DNA of 10,888 nt from an uncultured Rubellimicrobium sp. (GTDB taxonomy: Bacteria; Pseudomonadota; Alphaproteobacteria; Rhodobacterales; Rhodobacteraceae): the NCBI GenBank assembly GCA_902805995.1, contig CADCUU010000465.1, positions 1-10,888 of the forward strand, read 5' to 3'. The notes beneath the pieces were generated by a model. The model was not told the origin of the DNA. It saw only the letters and a list, made by a program, of their open reading frames with translations, and did not search any database. How positions within the stretch are numbered: position 1 is the first letter of the stretch; each line of letters begins with the position of its first letter. Of the stretch, positions 1-6,258 are shown piece after piece. The position numbers and the translations under genes are program-made.

Positions 1-311
1 TCCCCACGCCGCAGCCGGTCTATTCCCGCCCCATGTGGGGCGCCTATGGGCGGTCGCGCGAGAGGGGGGCGGTCACCTATGTCTCCGGTGTGGCGCATGA
101 TTCGGGGATCGGGAGCACGCTGGGCCTTGCCAAGGGGACGGTGGCGGTGCGGGGCACGCGGGCGTTGTCCAAGGCGGATATGAGGCTCAACGACGCGCTG
201 CCGCGGGTCGAGGTGAACCCGGAGACCTACGAGGTGCGGGCGGATGGGGAGCTGTTGACCTGCGAGCCGATGGCCGAGCTGCCGCTGGCGCAGCGGTATT
301 TCCTGTTCTGA
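1..311 (+). CDS. ureC: Urease subunit alpha, C-terminal end (partial)
   Basis: This is the last ~103 residues of the catalytic urease subunit, which hydrolyses urea to ammonia and carbamate at a two-nickel centre in the cytoplasm. The reading frame is open from base 3 and ends at the TGA at 309-311. The segment begins [16 protein letters not shown] and closes with DGELLTCEP...[10 protein letters not shown], the hallmark C-terminus of UreC. The intervening ALSKADM...NDALP...V.PETYEV block also fits the family. The nickel ligands and active-site flap lie upstream of the window. A single base separates its stop from the ureE start, so the accessory genes are probably co-transcribed and translationally coupled. 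The identification is secure; the gene is cut only by the window edge. Confidence 0.97.
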   Translation, partial: PTPQPVYSRPMWGAYGRSRERGAVTYVSGVAHDSGIGSTLGLAKGTVAVRGTRALSKADMRLNDALPRVEVNPETYEVRADGELLTCEPMAELPLAQRYFLF

Positions 312-312
312 G

Positions 313-846
313 ATGCGGGAGGACTTGATCCCCGCTGCTGAGCCCGCCCCAACGACGACCGGGACGCTGCCCCCGGCCCGCGTGCTGCGGCAGCCGCCCC
401 TGTCGGCGGTGCCCTATGATGTCGTGGCGCTGACCCATGACGAGAGGGTGCTGCGCCGCCGTCGCCTTGTGACGGCGCATGGGGAAGGGTTCCTCGTGGA
501 CCTGCCGCGCACGGTGCGGCTGGAGCAGGGGGACGCGTTGGAACTGGCCGATGGACGGCTGGTGGAGGTCGTGGCCGCCGAGGAGCGGCTTCTGGAGGTG
601 CGTGGGGCGGACCTGCCCCGGCTTGCCTGGCATATCGGCAACCGGCACGCGCCCTGTGAGATCGGGCCCGGGGCCTTGCTCGTGCCCGCCGATCCGGTGA
701 TGCGGCGGATGCTGGAGGGGCTGGGGGCCGAGGTCGTGGAGGTGAGCCGGCCTTTTTACCCCGAAGGGGGAGCCTATGAGGGCCATGGCCATGATGGCGG
801 AGAGTCCGGGCTAGGTGCCCTTGCCGGGCATGGTCATGACCACTGA
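313..846 (+). CDS. ureE: Urease accessory protein UreE (nickel metallochaperone)
   Basis: UreE is a dimeric cytoplasmic nickel-binding protein that supplies Ni to the UreD/F/G complex activating urease. The 177-residue product has an N-terminal domain of about residues 22-95 and the family signature WHIGNRH at 106-112. Its short C-terminal tail is His-rich, with His at 158, 160, 173, 175 and 177, plausible extra nickel ligands. The stretch after the signature reads PADPVMRRML. In the characterised Klebsiella and Bacillus proteins this position is D-H-V, and the His is the dimer-interface nickel ligand. Here it is Pro128. The first ~20 residues are Pro/Thr-rich and look like an unstructured extension. 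The ATG lies 1 base after the ureC stop without a strong Shine-Dalgarno, suggesting coupling. Family assignment is secure; the metal-binding mode is uncertain. Confidence 0.95.
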   Translation: MREDLIPAAEPAPTTTGTLPPARVLRQPPLSAVPYDVVALTHDERVLRRRRLVTAHGEGFLVDLPRTVRLEQGDALELADGRLVEVVAAEERLLEVRGADLPRLAWHIGNRHAPCEIGPGALLVPADPVMRRMLEGLGAEVVEVSRPFYPEGGAYEGHGHDGGESGLGALAGHGHDH

Positions 847-1504
847 AAGGGGTGCGGAGGCGCTGACCGCTACGCAACTCCTGATGCTCACGCGCTGGCT
901 GTCTCCAGCCTTTCCGACCGGGGGCTTCGCGTGGTCGCATGGGCTTGAGCAGGCAGTGCGCGACGGCGTCGTTCAGGACGCGGGATCGCTGGAGGACTGG
1001 CTGTCGGTGCTGCTGCGCTACGGGTCGGGGCGGACGGACGTGATCCTGATGGCCGCGGCCCACGGCGCGGACGGCGAGGAGCTGGCGGCGTTGGCCGAGC
1101 TGGCCCGGGCGCTCGCTCCCTCGCGCGAGAGGCGGGCAGAAGCCTTGGGGCAGGGGGCGGCGCTGGCGCGGACGCTGCGGGCGGTCCATGGCTGGGATCT
1201 GCCGGACATGTCGTTGCCGGTGGCGCTGGGGCGGGCGGCGCGGCTTGGGGGGCTGCCCATTGAGCCGGTGGCGGCGGTCGCGCTCCAGGGCTTCGTCACG
1301 ACGCTGGTGCAGGCGGCGCAACGGCTGATGCCGCTAGGCCAGACGGCAGCGCAGGGGGTGCTCTTGCGGCTCGCGCCCCTGTGCGAGGCCGTGGCTGCGG
1401 AAGCCGTGCAGTTGACCACGGACGACATCGGCAGCGCGGCCTTTGCCATCGACATTGCCTCCATGCGCCACGAGGTGCTGGAGCCCCGAATCTTCCGTTC
1501 CTGA
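836..1504 (+). CDS. ureF: Urease accessory protein UreF
   Basis: UreF is an all-helical cytoplasmic protein that bridges UreD-bound apo-urease and the GTPase UreG and acts as a checkpoint for nickel delivery. The N-terminal [20 protein letters not shown] (residues 19-38) is the classic UreF motif, and the length of ~222 residues is normal. The start is a choice. ATG at 836 overlaps the ureE end by 11 bases and gives [13 protein letters not shown] at 830, TTG at 821 and GTG at 815 are in frame upstream and would add 2-7 residues, and none has a clear Shine-Dalgarno. The overlap with ureE implies translational coupling. The C-terminus ...[11 protein letters not shown] is typical. ureG follows 11 bases after the stop. 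Confidence 0.95.
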   Translation: MTTERGAEALTATQLLMLTRWLSPAFPTGGFAWSHGLEQAVRDGVVQDAGSLEDWLSVLLRYGSGRTDVILMAAAHGADGEELAALAELARALAPSRERRAEALGQGAALARTLRAVHGWDLPDMSLPVALGRAARLGGLPIEPVAAVALQGFVTTLVQAAQRLMPLGQTAAQGVLLRLAPLCEAVAAEAVQLTTDDIGSAAFAIDIASMRHEVLEPRIFRS

Positions 1505-1515
1505 AGGACCGCATC

Positions 1516-2133
1516 ATGTTCGACCGTTCGCCCCATGGCCCCCTCAAGATCGGGATCGGCGGCCCCGTGGGGGCGGGGAAGACCACGCTGACCGCCGCCC
1601 TCGCCCGGGCGCTGAAGGACGAGCTGTCGCTCGCCGTCATCACCAACGACATCTACACGCAGGAGGATGCCGAGGCGCTCATGCGGATGCAGATCCTGCC
1701 CCAGGATCGCGTCATGGGCGTGGAGACGGGGGGCTGCCCGCATACCGCGATCCGCGAGGACGCGTCCATCAACCTCGCCGCGGTGGCGGAGCTTCGGGCC
1801 CGGCACCCGGACCTCGACCTCGTGCTGATCGAATCGGGCGGGGACAACCTGTCGGCAACCTTCTCGCCGGAACTTGCGGACCTGACCGTCTATGTGATCG
1901 ACGTGGCGGCGGGGGAGGAGATCCCGCGCAAGGGCGGGCCCGCGATCACGCGGTCGGACCTTCTCGTCATCAACAAGACGGACCTGGCGCCCCATGTCGG
2001 CGCCTCGCTGGAGGTCATGGAGCGGGACGCGAAGCGGATGCGGGGGGAGAGGCCGTTCCTGTTCACGGCTCTCCGCCACGGGCGCGGCGTGGCGGAGGTG
2101 GTGGCGCAGCTGCGCGGGATGGGCGGCCTTTAG
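1516..2133 (+). CDS. ureG: Urease accessory GTPase UreG
   Basis: UreG is the SIMIBI-class GTPase that couples GTP hydrolysis to nickel insertion into urease. The 205-residue product is of normal length. The P-loop GPVGAGKT is at residues 16-23, the metal-binding CPH motif at 74-76 in [11 protein letters not shown], the ESGGDN segment at 106-111 and the guanine-specificity motif NKTD at 153-156. All key residues are present. The start ATG at 1516 is preceded by GAAGGA (1503-1508) at 7 bases spacing, partly inside the ureF stop. The first ~7 residues lack the long His-rich tail of some homologues. It is the last urease gene here, and its TAG overlaps the stop codon of the opposing gene. Confidence 0.97.
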   Translation: MFDRSPHGPLKIGIGGPVGAGKTTLTAALARALKDELSLAVITNDIYTQEDAEALMRMQILPQDRVMGVETGGCPHTAIREDASINLAAVAELRARHPDLDLVLIESGGDNLSATFSPELADLTVYVIDVAAGEEIPRKGGPAITRSDLLVINKTDLAPHVGASLEVMERDAKRMRGERPFLFTALRHGRGVAEVVAQLRGMGGL

Positions 2134-3512
2134 AACTGCGAATCGTCGATCGGCGCCTCGCCCTCCTCCGCGCCGGTGAAGGCGTCGGAGGTGACGTAGT
2201 CGAGGAGAAGTGCCGCGCTGTTCTGGCTTGAGAGGTCGAAACCTTCGGCCCCGGCGCTGGCGGCCACGGTCTCCAGGGCGGAGCGGGTGTTGTTGTTCCA
2301 GCTTCCCTCCACGGGGCCGGCGTACAGCCCCACGTCCTGAAGGCGCGTCTGGACCGCGGCGCGGTCCTCTCGCGCAAGGTCCATGAAGGCCCAGGACACG
2401 GGCGTGTCGAACGCGGCCTCGCCCCCGCCGTCCGAGGAAGCAAGCTCGGCACTGTCGATGGTCTCGCTCAGGTCGGGTGTGTCCTCGGCCGAGGCGAGGT
2501 CCGTCTCCTCTTCGGGAGCGGCTGGCGAAGCCTCCGGAGTGATGTCGGCAATCACCGGTTCCTCGACGGGCTCGGTCGGCGGAGCGATCTCTTCGACAGG
2601 GGCGGCGTCGGTCACGACGGGCTCTTCGACGGGCACGGGCTCGGCGGGGGGAGCTGTTTCCTCAACCGGGGCGGCGTCGGCGAGCGCGGCGTCGTCTTCT
2701 ATCGGCGCAGGTTCGGCCGGGGGAGCTATTTCCTCAACCGGAGCGGCATCGGCAATCACGGGCTCCTCGACCGGCGCGGGCTCCGCCGGGGGGGCGATCC
2801 CCTCGTTCGGAGCCGCGTCAGCGATCGCGGCGTCGTTTTCGATGGGCGCAAGCTCAGCCGGAGGGGCGATCTCCTCGATTGGGGCGGCATCGGCAATGGC
2901 GGCGTCGTCTCGAACAGGCGCGGGCTCGGCGGGAGGCGGGATCTCCTCAACCGGGAGGGCGTCGGCGATTGCAGAGTCATCCTCGATGGGGGCGGCCGGA
3001 GCGGGGGTCCTGCGCACAGGGGGGATCGGCGCACTTTCGAGGGGCGCGGGGGCCTGGGCGGCGAGGGGGATGTCAGGCCCTGCCTCGGTAGGCGGGGTGA
3101 GCGCGGCCACCTCCTCCTCGGGCGCGAAGGTGGAGGCCTCGGCGGCTACCTCTTCCTCGGGCGCGGCGGGTTCCAACTCGGCCACGAGGTCGCTCGAGCG
3201 GCCGCGCTGGTCGAAGACCTCCATGGAGATGAGGAGCCGCTCGGCGACGCAGCCCGGGTCGCCCTCGCAGGCCTGTCGGCGCAGGAGCAGTTCGTCCGCG
3301 ATGGCCCGCGCCTCGCGCTCCCCGAGACGCTCCACAAGGCCCTGATAGGCCCCGAACATCCGCAACTCAAGCCGGGCAAGCTCCGGGCTGGCGCAGATCG
3401 CGATCTCGGTCCGCGTGTCGGCGTCGCGGCAGTCGAAGGACGGGCCGTCCTGCGCCACGGCAAGGTTGGGCGCGAGCGCAACGGCAAGTGGAAGGAGTGC
3501 GAGAGGTCTCAT
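2130..3512 (-). CDS. Secreted LprI-like / acidic-repeat / peptidoglycan-binding-like protein
   Basis: The 460-residue exported protein has three parts. A Sec signal peptide (residues 1-20, ending LAVA before QDG) leads into an LprI-type (DUF1311) domain at about 23-100. That domain shows [25 protein letters not shown] and four cysteines at 28, 40, 82 and 88 that could form two disulphides in the periplasm. Residues 170-332 are seven imperfect repeats of 22-24 residues rich in Pro, Ala, Glu and Asp. Residues ~376-440 ([17 protein letters not shown] helix, [24 protein letters not shown]) resemble a peptidoglycan-binding type 1 fold. The ATG has GGGAG at 3521-3525, 8 bases away. The stop overlaps the ureG stop by 4 bases, so the genes converge without a spacer. 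A plausible role is an envelope or cell-wall-associated protein with the repeat as a flexible spacer. No enzymatic motif is seen, and function is unknown. Confidence 0.85.
   Translation of the reverse strand: MRPLALLPLAVALAPNLAVAQDGPSFDCRDADTRTEIAICASPELARLELRMFGAYQGLVERLGEREARAIADELLLRRQACEGDPGCVAERLLISMEVFDQRGRSSDLVAELEPAAPEEEVAAEASTFAPEEEVAALTPPTEAGPDIPLAAQAPAPLESAPIPPVRRTPAPAAPIEDDSAIADALPVEEIPPPAEPAPVRDDAAIADAAPIEEIAPPAELAPIENDAAIADAAPNEGIAPPAEPAPVEEPVIADAAPVEEIAPPAEPAPIEDDAALADAAPVEETAPPAEPVPVEEPVVTDAAPVEEIAPPTEPVEEPVIADITPEASPAAPEEETDLASAEDTPDLSETIDSAELASSDGGGEAAFDTPVSWAFMDLAREDRAAVQTRLQDVGLYAGPVEGSWNNNTRSALETVAASAGAEGFDLSSQNSAALLLDYVTSDAFTGAEEGEAPIDDSQF
2517..3005 (-). repeat. Seven tandem coding repeats (22-24 aa, Pro/Ala/acidic)
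   Basis: Seven imperfect in-frame repeats lie inside the LprI-like protein. Most read approximately [20 protein letters not shown] followed by EIAP, and units vary by lacking one residue (EEP-V instead of DDAA) or by a shortened start in the last unit. Units 1-3 and 5 carry the DD/ND form, while units 4, 6 and 7 carry the EEP form. The DNA copies have diverged at third positions, so the array is old or under selection at protein level rather than a freshly expanded minisatellite. Such acidic Pro/Ala segments are usually extended, flexible linkers. Confidence 0.9.
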
Positions 3513-3797
3513 GGGGCGGGCTCCCTTTTGCGCACAACGCCGATTGGCGTCCCGCGTTCCGGTGAACCTGCTGGGTTCGGTGAGAGGCAGGGTTGGTTGG
3601 AGCGTCCGCGGAGTGGCGGGCGTATTTACTTGAGGCTTTTTCGCCTCCCATTACCGTGAAAGGCAGGTTTCCCCGCGAGCGTGATAGGTCATCGGGCGCT
3701 TGGCTAGGACTTGTGGGGAGCGTGGCGCAATTTTCCAGCCATCGGAGCCATCGATAGCCTGGGAGAGGGTCGTCGTGGCAGGGCCAGGAGCGATGCG

Positions 3798-3836
3798 AAA
3801 AAAAGCGGGGTCTTGGAACGGTAGAGGCCCCCCGCT
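3798..3836 (-). terminator. Intrinsic terminator downstream of the roadblock genes
   Basis: Read on the minus strand, AGCGGGG (3836-3830) pairs with CCCCGCT (3810-3804) over a 19-base loop. The stem runs directly into a seven-T tract (3804-3798). This is the only stem in the window followed by a real T-run. It lies about 70 bases past the stop of the second roadblock gene and ~290 bases before the LprI-like start, so it probably separates the two transcription units. Confidence 0.7.
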
Positions 3837-3848
3837 GGGCGGAGGGCC
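3826..3848 (-). other. Perfect-arm hairpin overlapping the terminator
   Basis: On the minus strand GGCCCTCCGC (3848-3839), loop CCA, then GCGGGGGGCC (3835-3826) forms a 10-bp stem with one T:G wobble. Its 3' arm contains the bases 3830-3835 that also form the 5' arm of the terminator stem. The two structures therefore exclude each other. The arrangement resembles an antiterminator/terminator pair, although chance overlap in GC-rich DNA is possible. Confidence 0.5.
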
Positions 3849-3905
3849 TGGAGATGGCGGGTTGCCACGGATCGGCCTGCGCCCCGTTCACACCGGGCGG
3901 CGGCG

Positions 3906-4259
3906 TCACATGCTGAGGCCGGACTCGATCTTCTTGACCTGCATCCTGGCCATGCCGAGGTTCGCGGCCTTCTTTTCGAGCGCGACGTAGAGGAAGACGC
4001 CAGGGGCCTTTTCGAGCGGCCGGATCATGTGGAGCTGCTTGCCCATCGTGATCAGGATGTCCTCGATCCGATCGTCGAGGCCCAGCGATTCCATCGCCTG
4101 GAGCTTGGCCTTGACCACCTGGGTGTTGAGGGCGGCCGCAGCCTCCATGTCCAGACGGCCGCCGCCTTCGGAGGCGAGCATGAGCCCGGATTCGCTGTCC
4201 ACGAGGCAGGCGCCGATGAAGCCTGCGATTTCACTGGTACCGGAGATGTTGGTCGACAC
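3906..4259 (-). CDS. Roadblock/LC7 domain protein, single-domain paralogue
   Basis: The 117-residue cytoplasmic protein is a roadblock/LC7 domain (the MglB/dynein light chain fold) from end to end. Diagnostic stretches are GFIGACLVDSESGLMLASEGG (13-33), AAALNTQVVKAK (41-52), IEDILITMGKQLHMIRPL (65-82) and FLYVALEKKAANLGMARMQV. Family members bind small Ras-like GTPases or form dimers that regulate them; no GTPase is encoded in this window. The start is GTG at 4259, with AAGGA 8 bases upstream, and it aligns exactly with the homologous position of the upstream paralogue. The domain differs from that neighbour at only 25 of 117 positions, so the pair arose by tandem duplication. A terminator follows. 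The specific role is unknown. Confidence 0.88.
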   Translation of the reverse strand: MSTNISGTSEIAGFIGACLVDSESGLMLASEGGGRLDMEAAAALNTQVVKAKLQAMESLGLDDRIEDILITMGKQLHMIRPLEKAPGVFLYVALEKKAANLGMARMQVKKIESGLSM

Positions 4260-4427
4260 TGGTTATGTCCTTTCGAGGCGTTGGGACGGAAACGGGGATG
4301 GGGAGGAGCCCCGTCCGGGGTTCACTTCGGTGGAGAGGCTGTTCGCATCGCGTCTCATGGGGGAAGGGGGCGGTCCCCTATGGTAACGCGTGGCCGCACG
4401 ACGGTAGCCTGCGGACCCCGGCCTTTG

Positions 4428-4454
4428 GGCCCGGCGCGCTGACGCCGCCGGGCC
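4428..4454 (-). other. GC-rich hairpin after the long roadblock gene
   Basis: GGCCCGGCG (minus strand, 4454-4446) and CGCCGGGCC (4436-4428) form a perfect 9-bp stem around a 9-base loop, starting 10 bases past the stop of the upstream roadblock gene. There is no T-run after it. It is more likely a transcript-stabilising or partial-termination structure between the two paralogues than a full intrinsic terminator. Confidence 0.45.
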
Positions 4455-4463
4455 ACTGCCGCC

Positions 4464-5270
4464 TCACATGCTGAGGCCGCTTTCGATCCGGTTGACCTGC
4501 ATTCGGGCCATTCCGAGGTTGGCGGCTTTCTTGTCGAGGGCCACGTAGAGGAACACGCCCGGCGCCTTTTCCAGCGGCCGGATGAAGTGCAGCTGCTTGG
4601 TCATGGTGATCAGGATGTCCTCGATGTGGTCTTCGAGGTCGAGCACCTCGATGACCTCGGTCTCGGCCTTGACCACCATGGTGTTGAGGGCGGCCTCGGC
4701 TTCCATGTCCATGTCCTCGCCCCCTTCGGAGGCGAGAAGCAGGCCCGATTCGCTGTCCACGAGGCAGGAGCCGATAAAGCCCTGGATCTGCGAGGTGGCC
4801 GCGATGTTGGTGGACATCAGGCCAAAGGCGCCAAGCTCCGACAGGAGCGGCCCGGGCCCTTGCAGCACGACCTGCCCCCCGGGACGCAGGGCTTCGAGAA
4901 CGGCGGCAATCTGGTCCAGCCCTGCCTGATCACGCTCGGCAAGCAGGTGCCCAGGATCGACCATCCCGACGGTCTCGCCGATCCCTGGGGAAGAAGCGAT
5001 CGCCGGACGGATTTCCAGGGCCGGACCTTTCGCAGCTTCGTGGGCATCCTGAACCCCGGCACTCGGGCTTGCGAGAGAAGGGCTTCGAGGCCTGGGATCG
5101 GGCGCCTCGCCCCTTGGGTCTGTCGCAGCGCCATCCCGGACGGGGCGCCGCCGCGGTAGGCTGCCCCGCGCGCCGTAGGAGTGCGCGGGCCTGCCCTCTG
5201 CCGGGCGCTCGTCCCCGGCAGGGTCTTCATCGGACGACGTGGCACCGCTCCAGAATGGGAAGATCTTCAT
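4464..5270 (-). CDS. Roadblock/LC7 protein with N-terminal extension
   Basis: The 268-residue protein ends in a full roadblock/LC7 domain (residues 152-268), 92 of 117 identical to the downstream single-domain gene. Before it lie MKIFPFW at the extreme N-terminus, a low-complexity Pro/Arg/Asp/Ser region (about 10-95), and a more ordered helical-looking segment at 97-151 containing HLLAERDQAGLDQIAAVLEA and GGQVVLQGPGPLLSELGAFG. The ATG at 5270 is favoured because AGGAG lies 8 bases upstream. The internal ATG at 4817, which would give a domain-only product, has no good ribosome-binding site. A local frame disturbance in the Arg/Pro-rich part cannot be excluded by eye. The two genes are separated by 204 bases and probably share a transcript. 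The roadblock assignment is firm; the extension is unrecognised. Confidence 0.82.
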   Translation of the reverse strand: MKIFPFWSGATSSDEDPAGDERPAEGRPAHSYGARGSLPRRRPVRDGAATDPRGEAPDPRPRSPSLASPSAGVQDAHEAAKGPALEIRPAIASSPGIGETVGMVDPGHLLAERDQAGLDQIAAVLEALRPGGQVVLQGPGPLLSELGAFGLMSTNIAATSQIQGFIGSCLVDSESGLLLASEGGEDMDMEAEAALNTMVVKAETEVIEVLDLEDHIEDILITMTKQLHFIRPLEKAPGVFLYVALDKKAANLGMARMQVNRIESGLSM

Positions 5271-5506
5271 CCGTGTCGCTCCTGCTCCATTTGGGTCCCC
5301 CGCCCAGCCGATTTTCTGATGACGCGGCCTTAGCTTGCCAAAATGAGGCGACCATCATGGGCAGGACGCAAGAGCAGCGGCGGATAGATTTGGCCCCCTC
5401 GACCGGCGGCGCTTTCTTTTTGAGCGTTTCGACCGGCAAATCGTCTCACGGGGAACTGACTTGCGCAAAGCCATGCGTCTTGCCGGCAGCAATGCGCTGT
5501 GTCGGG

Positions 5507-5546
5507 CGGGGCGGCCCTGTCTGGCAAAAGCCAGGGCTCCGCCCCG
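5507..5546. repeat. Strong palindrome, possible dispersed repeat
   Basis: CGGGGCGG (5507-5514) pairs with CCGCCCCG (5539-5546). Immediately inside, CCCTG (5515-5519) pairs with CAGGG (5532-5536), leaving a two-base CT bulge and a 12-base loop containing GGCAAAAGCC. About 13 bp pair in total. There is no T-tract on either side, so it is not a standard terminator. Its composition and intergenic position are like REP/BIME-type palindromes, but only one copy is in the window. Confidence 0.45.
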
Positions 5547-5622
5547 TCAGGGGTGCAGGCGGGTGCCCTTCTTGCCTGGGCCTGGATGCGAGCGGGGACG
5601 CTCAGGAGGTCCCGCCTTAAAT

Positions 5623-5648
5623 CGTTCAATGTTGGGACAACCTGAACG
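5623..5648 (-). terminator. Stem-loop immediately after ygiB (possible terminator)
   Basis: Beginning at the base after the ygiB stop (minus strand), CGTTCA (5648-5643) pairs with TGAACG (5628-5623). An inner GTTG/CAAC stem (5641-5638 with 5634-5631) closes a three-base loop. Only ATTTAA follows, so the U-tract is weak. Position directly at the stop argues for a 3'-end structure of the ygiC-ygiB transcript. Confidence 0.45.
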
Positions 5649-6248
5649 TCAGCCCCCTGCCCCACGGCCGCCGATCGCGGTCCGTGTTCCCCCAAAGCCC
5701 CCTCTCTGCGCCACCGCCGCTCGCGACAGCGCCGGAGCAAGACGGGCCGATGGCGCCGCGCGGAAGGCAGAGGACCGCACCTCCGTCGCACCCGTGTTCG
5801 AACTCAGCCGCGTGTCGCCCGCGACGGTCGCAAACCCACCCGGGCGGCTGACCAGCGGCTGGGCGAGCAAAGGCCGGCTGCTGCCCGACAGGGCGCGGCC
5901 GAGCAGGTAGCCAGTCAGGATCGGCATGAAGACCGACCCACCCGGGCGCATCTCGGCCACGCACTCCCCCTCATGCTGCTCCTCGCAGAGCGCCTCGTCC
6001 TCATAACGCGGAGCGCTTTCAAGGTGGGCACTTTGAGCGGCAGCGAAGGCCGTCTCGCAGTCCTCGGCCGTAAACGGCGCCTCCGCCTCGTCGGCCTGGT
6101 CGAGGCAGGAGGCGAGGTCGGGAAAGGCCTGGGCCTGGACCGCCGGATCATCCTCGCAGGCGGCCAGGGCCAGCGCTGCGAGGCCCATCAGCATCGTCGG
6201 CACGGCGCGCGAGCGAAGGCGCCGTCGAGGGAGGAGTGTGTCGGGCAT
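5649..6248 (-). CDS. ygiB: YgiB-family (DUF1190) lipoprotein
   Basis: The 199-residue protein matches the YgiB/DUF1190 family. It has an N-terminal signal with lipobox LAAC (Cys31 followed by EDD), so it should be a lipid-anchored envelope protein. Two Cys pairs follow (48/64 and 88/96), with SAPRYEDEALCEE resembling the family's AP.Y..R..C segment. Next comes SVFMPILTGYLLGRAL (105-120), matching the F.P.M.GY..GR stretch of E. coli YgiB. The Ser/Ala-rich tail contains the typical RGGFG (182-186). The ATG at 6248 has AAGGA 6 bases upstream, overlapping the ygiC stop, so the two are translationally coupled. E. coli has the same pair in the opposite order (ygiB then ygiC). Biochemical function is unknown; a role with YgiC in envelope or cell-wall processes is inferred from linkage. 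Confidence 0.88.
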   Translation of the reverse strand: MPDTLLPRRRLRSRAVPTMLMGLAALALAACEDDPAVQAQAFPDLASCLDQADEAEAPFTAEDCETAFAAAQSAHLESAPRYEDEALCEEQHEGECVAEMRPGGSVFMPILTGYLLGRALSGSSRPLLAQPLVSRPGGFATVAGDTRLSSNTGATEVRSSAFRAAPSARLAPALSRAAVAQRGGFGGTRTAIGGRGAGG

Positions 6249-6258
6249 GGGGCGTCCT

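Larger units (their letters stand above)
3513..3905. other. Intergenic region, 393 bases, no gene supported
   Basis: This gap between the LprI-like gene and the second roadblock gene has no convincing coding sequence on either strand. It holds the Shine-Dalgarno and presumably the promoter of the LprI-like gene at its low-coordinate end. A small GAGGC/GCCTC hairpin sits around 3632-3648. The intrinsic terminator and overlapping hairpin for the roadblock genes lie at 3798-3848. No clear -35/-10 pair could be picked out by eye. Confidence 0.6.
5271..5648. other. Intergenic region, 378 bases, no gene supported
   Basis: No coding sequence or tRNA is convincing here. The low end (5279-5283) carries the Shine-Dalgarno of the long roadblock gene. 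TCGACCGGC-like words occur twice near 5400-5440. A strong palindrome lies at 5507-5546, and the hairpin after ygiB is at 5623-5648. The roadblock promoter is expected between about 5290 and 5360 on the minus strand, but I could not assign its elements. Confidence 0.55.

Noticed and set aside
187..2079. Long minus-strand open frames opposite the urease genes
   Set aside because: They are antisense to well-supported ureC-ureE-ureF-ureG, are Arg/Pro-rich with no family motifs, and arise from GC-rich codon structure.
2517..3005. Possible CRISPR array or minisatellite
   Set aside because: The ~72-base periodicity is a coding repeat in frame with one protein. Units are contiguous with no unique spacers.
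2383..3345. 320-residue plus-strand frame rich in Ser, Ala and Gly with repeats
   Set aside because: It is the mirror of the repeat region of the LprI-like gene. The minus frame has a signal peptide, Cys pattern and ribosome-binding site, while this one has none.
3632..3648. GAGGC/GCCTC hairpin with a T-rich loop as a terminator
   Set aside because: The Ts are in the loop rather than after the stem, and the stem is only 5 bp, so it does not fit an intrinsic terminator.
3367..3909. 180-residue minus-strand frame covering the gap before the LprI-like gene
   Set aside because: It overlaps the LprI-like N-terminus in another frame and runs through the terminator region, with no recognisable domain or good start.
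5069..5620. 183-residue plus-strand frame across the start of the long roadblock gene and the gap
   Set aside because: Its composition is Arg/Gly-rich with no motif or ribosome-binding site, and it conflicts with a gene that has a good AGGAG site.
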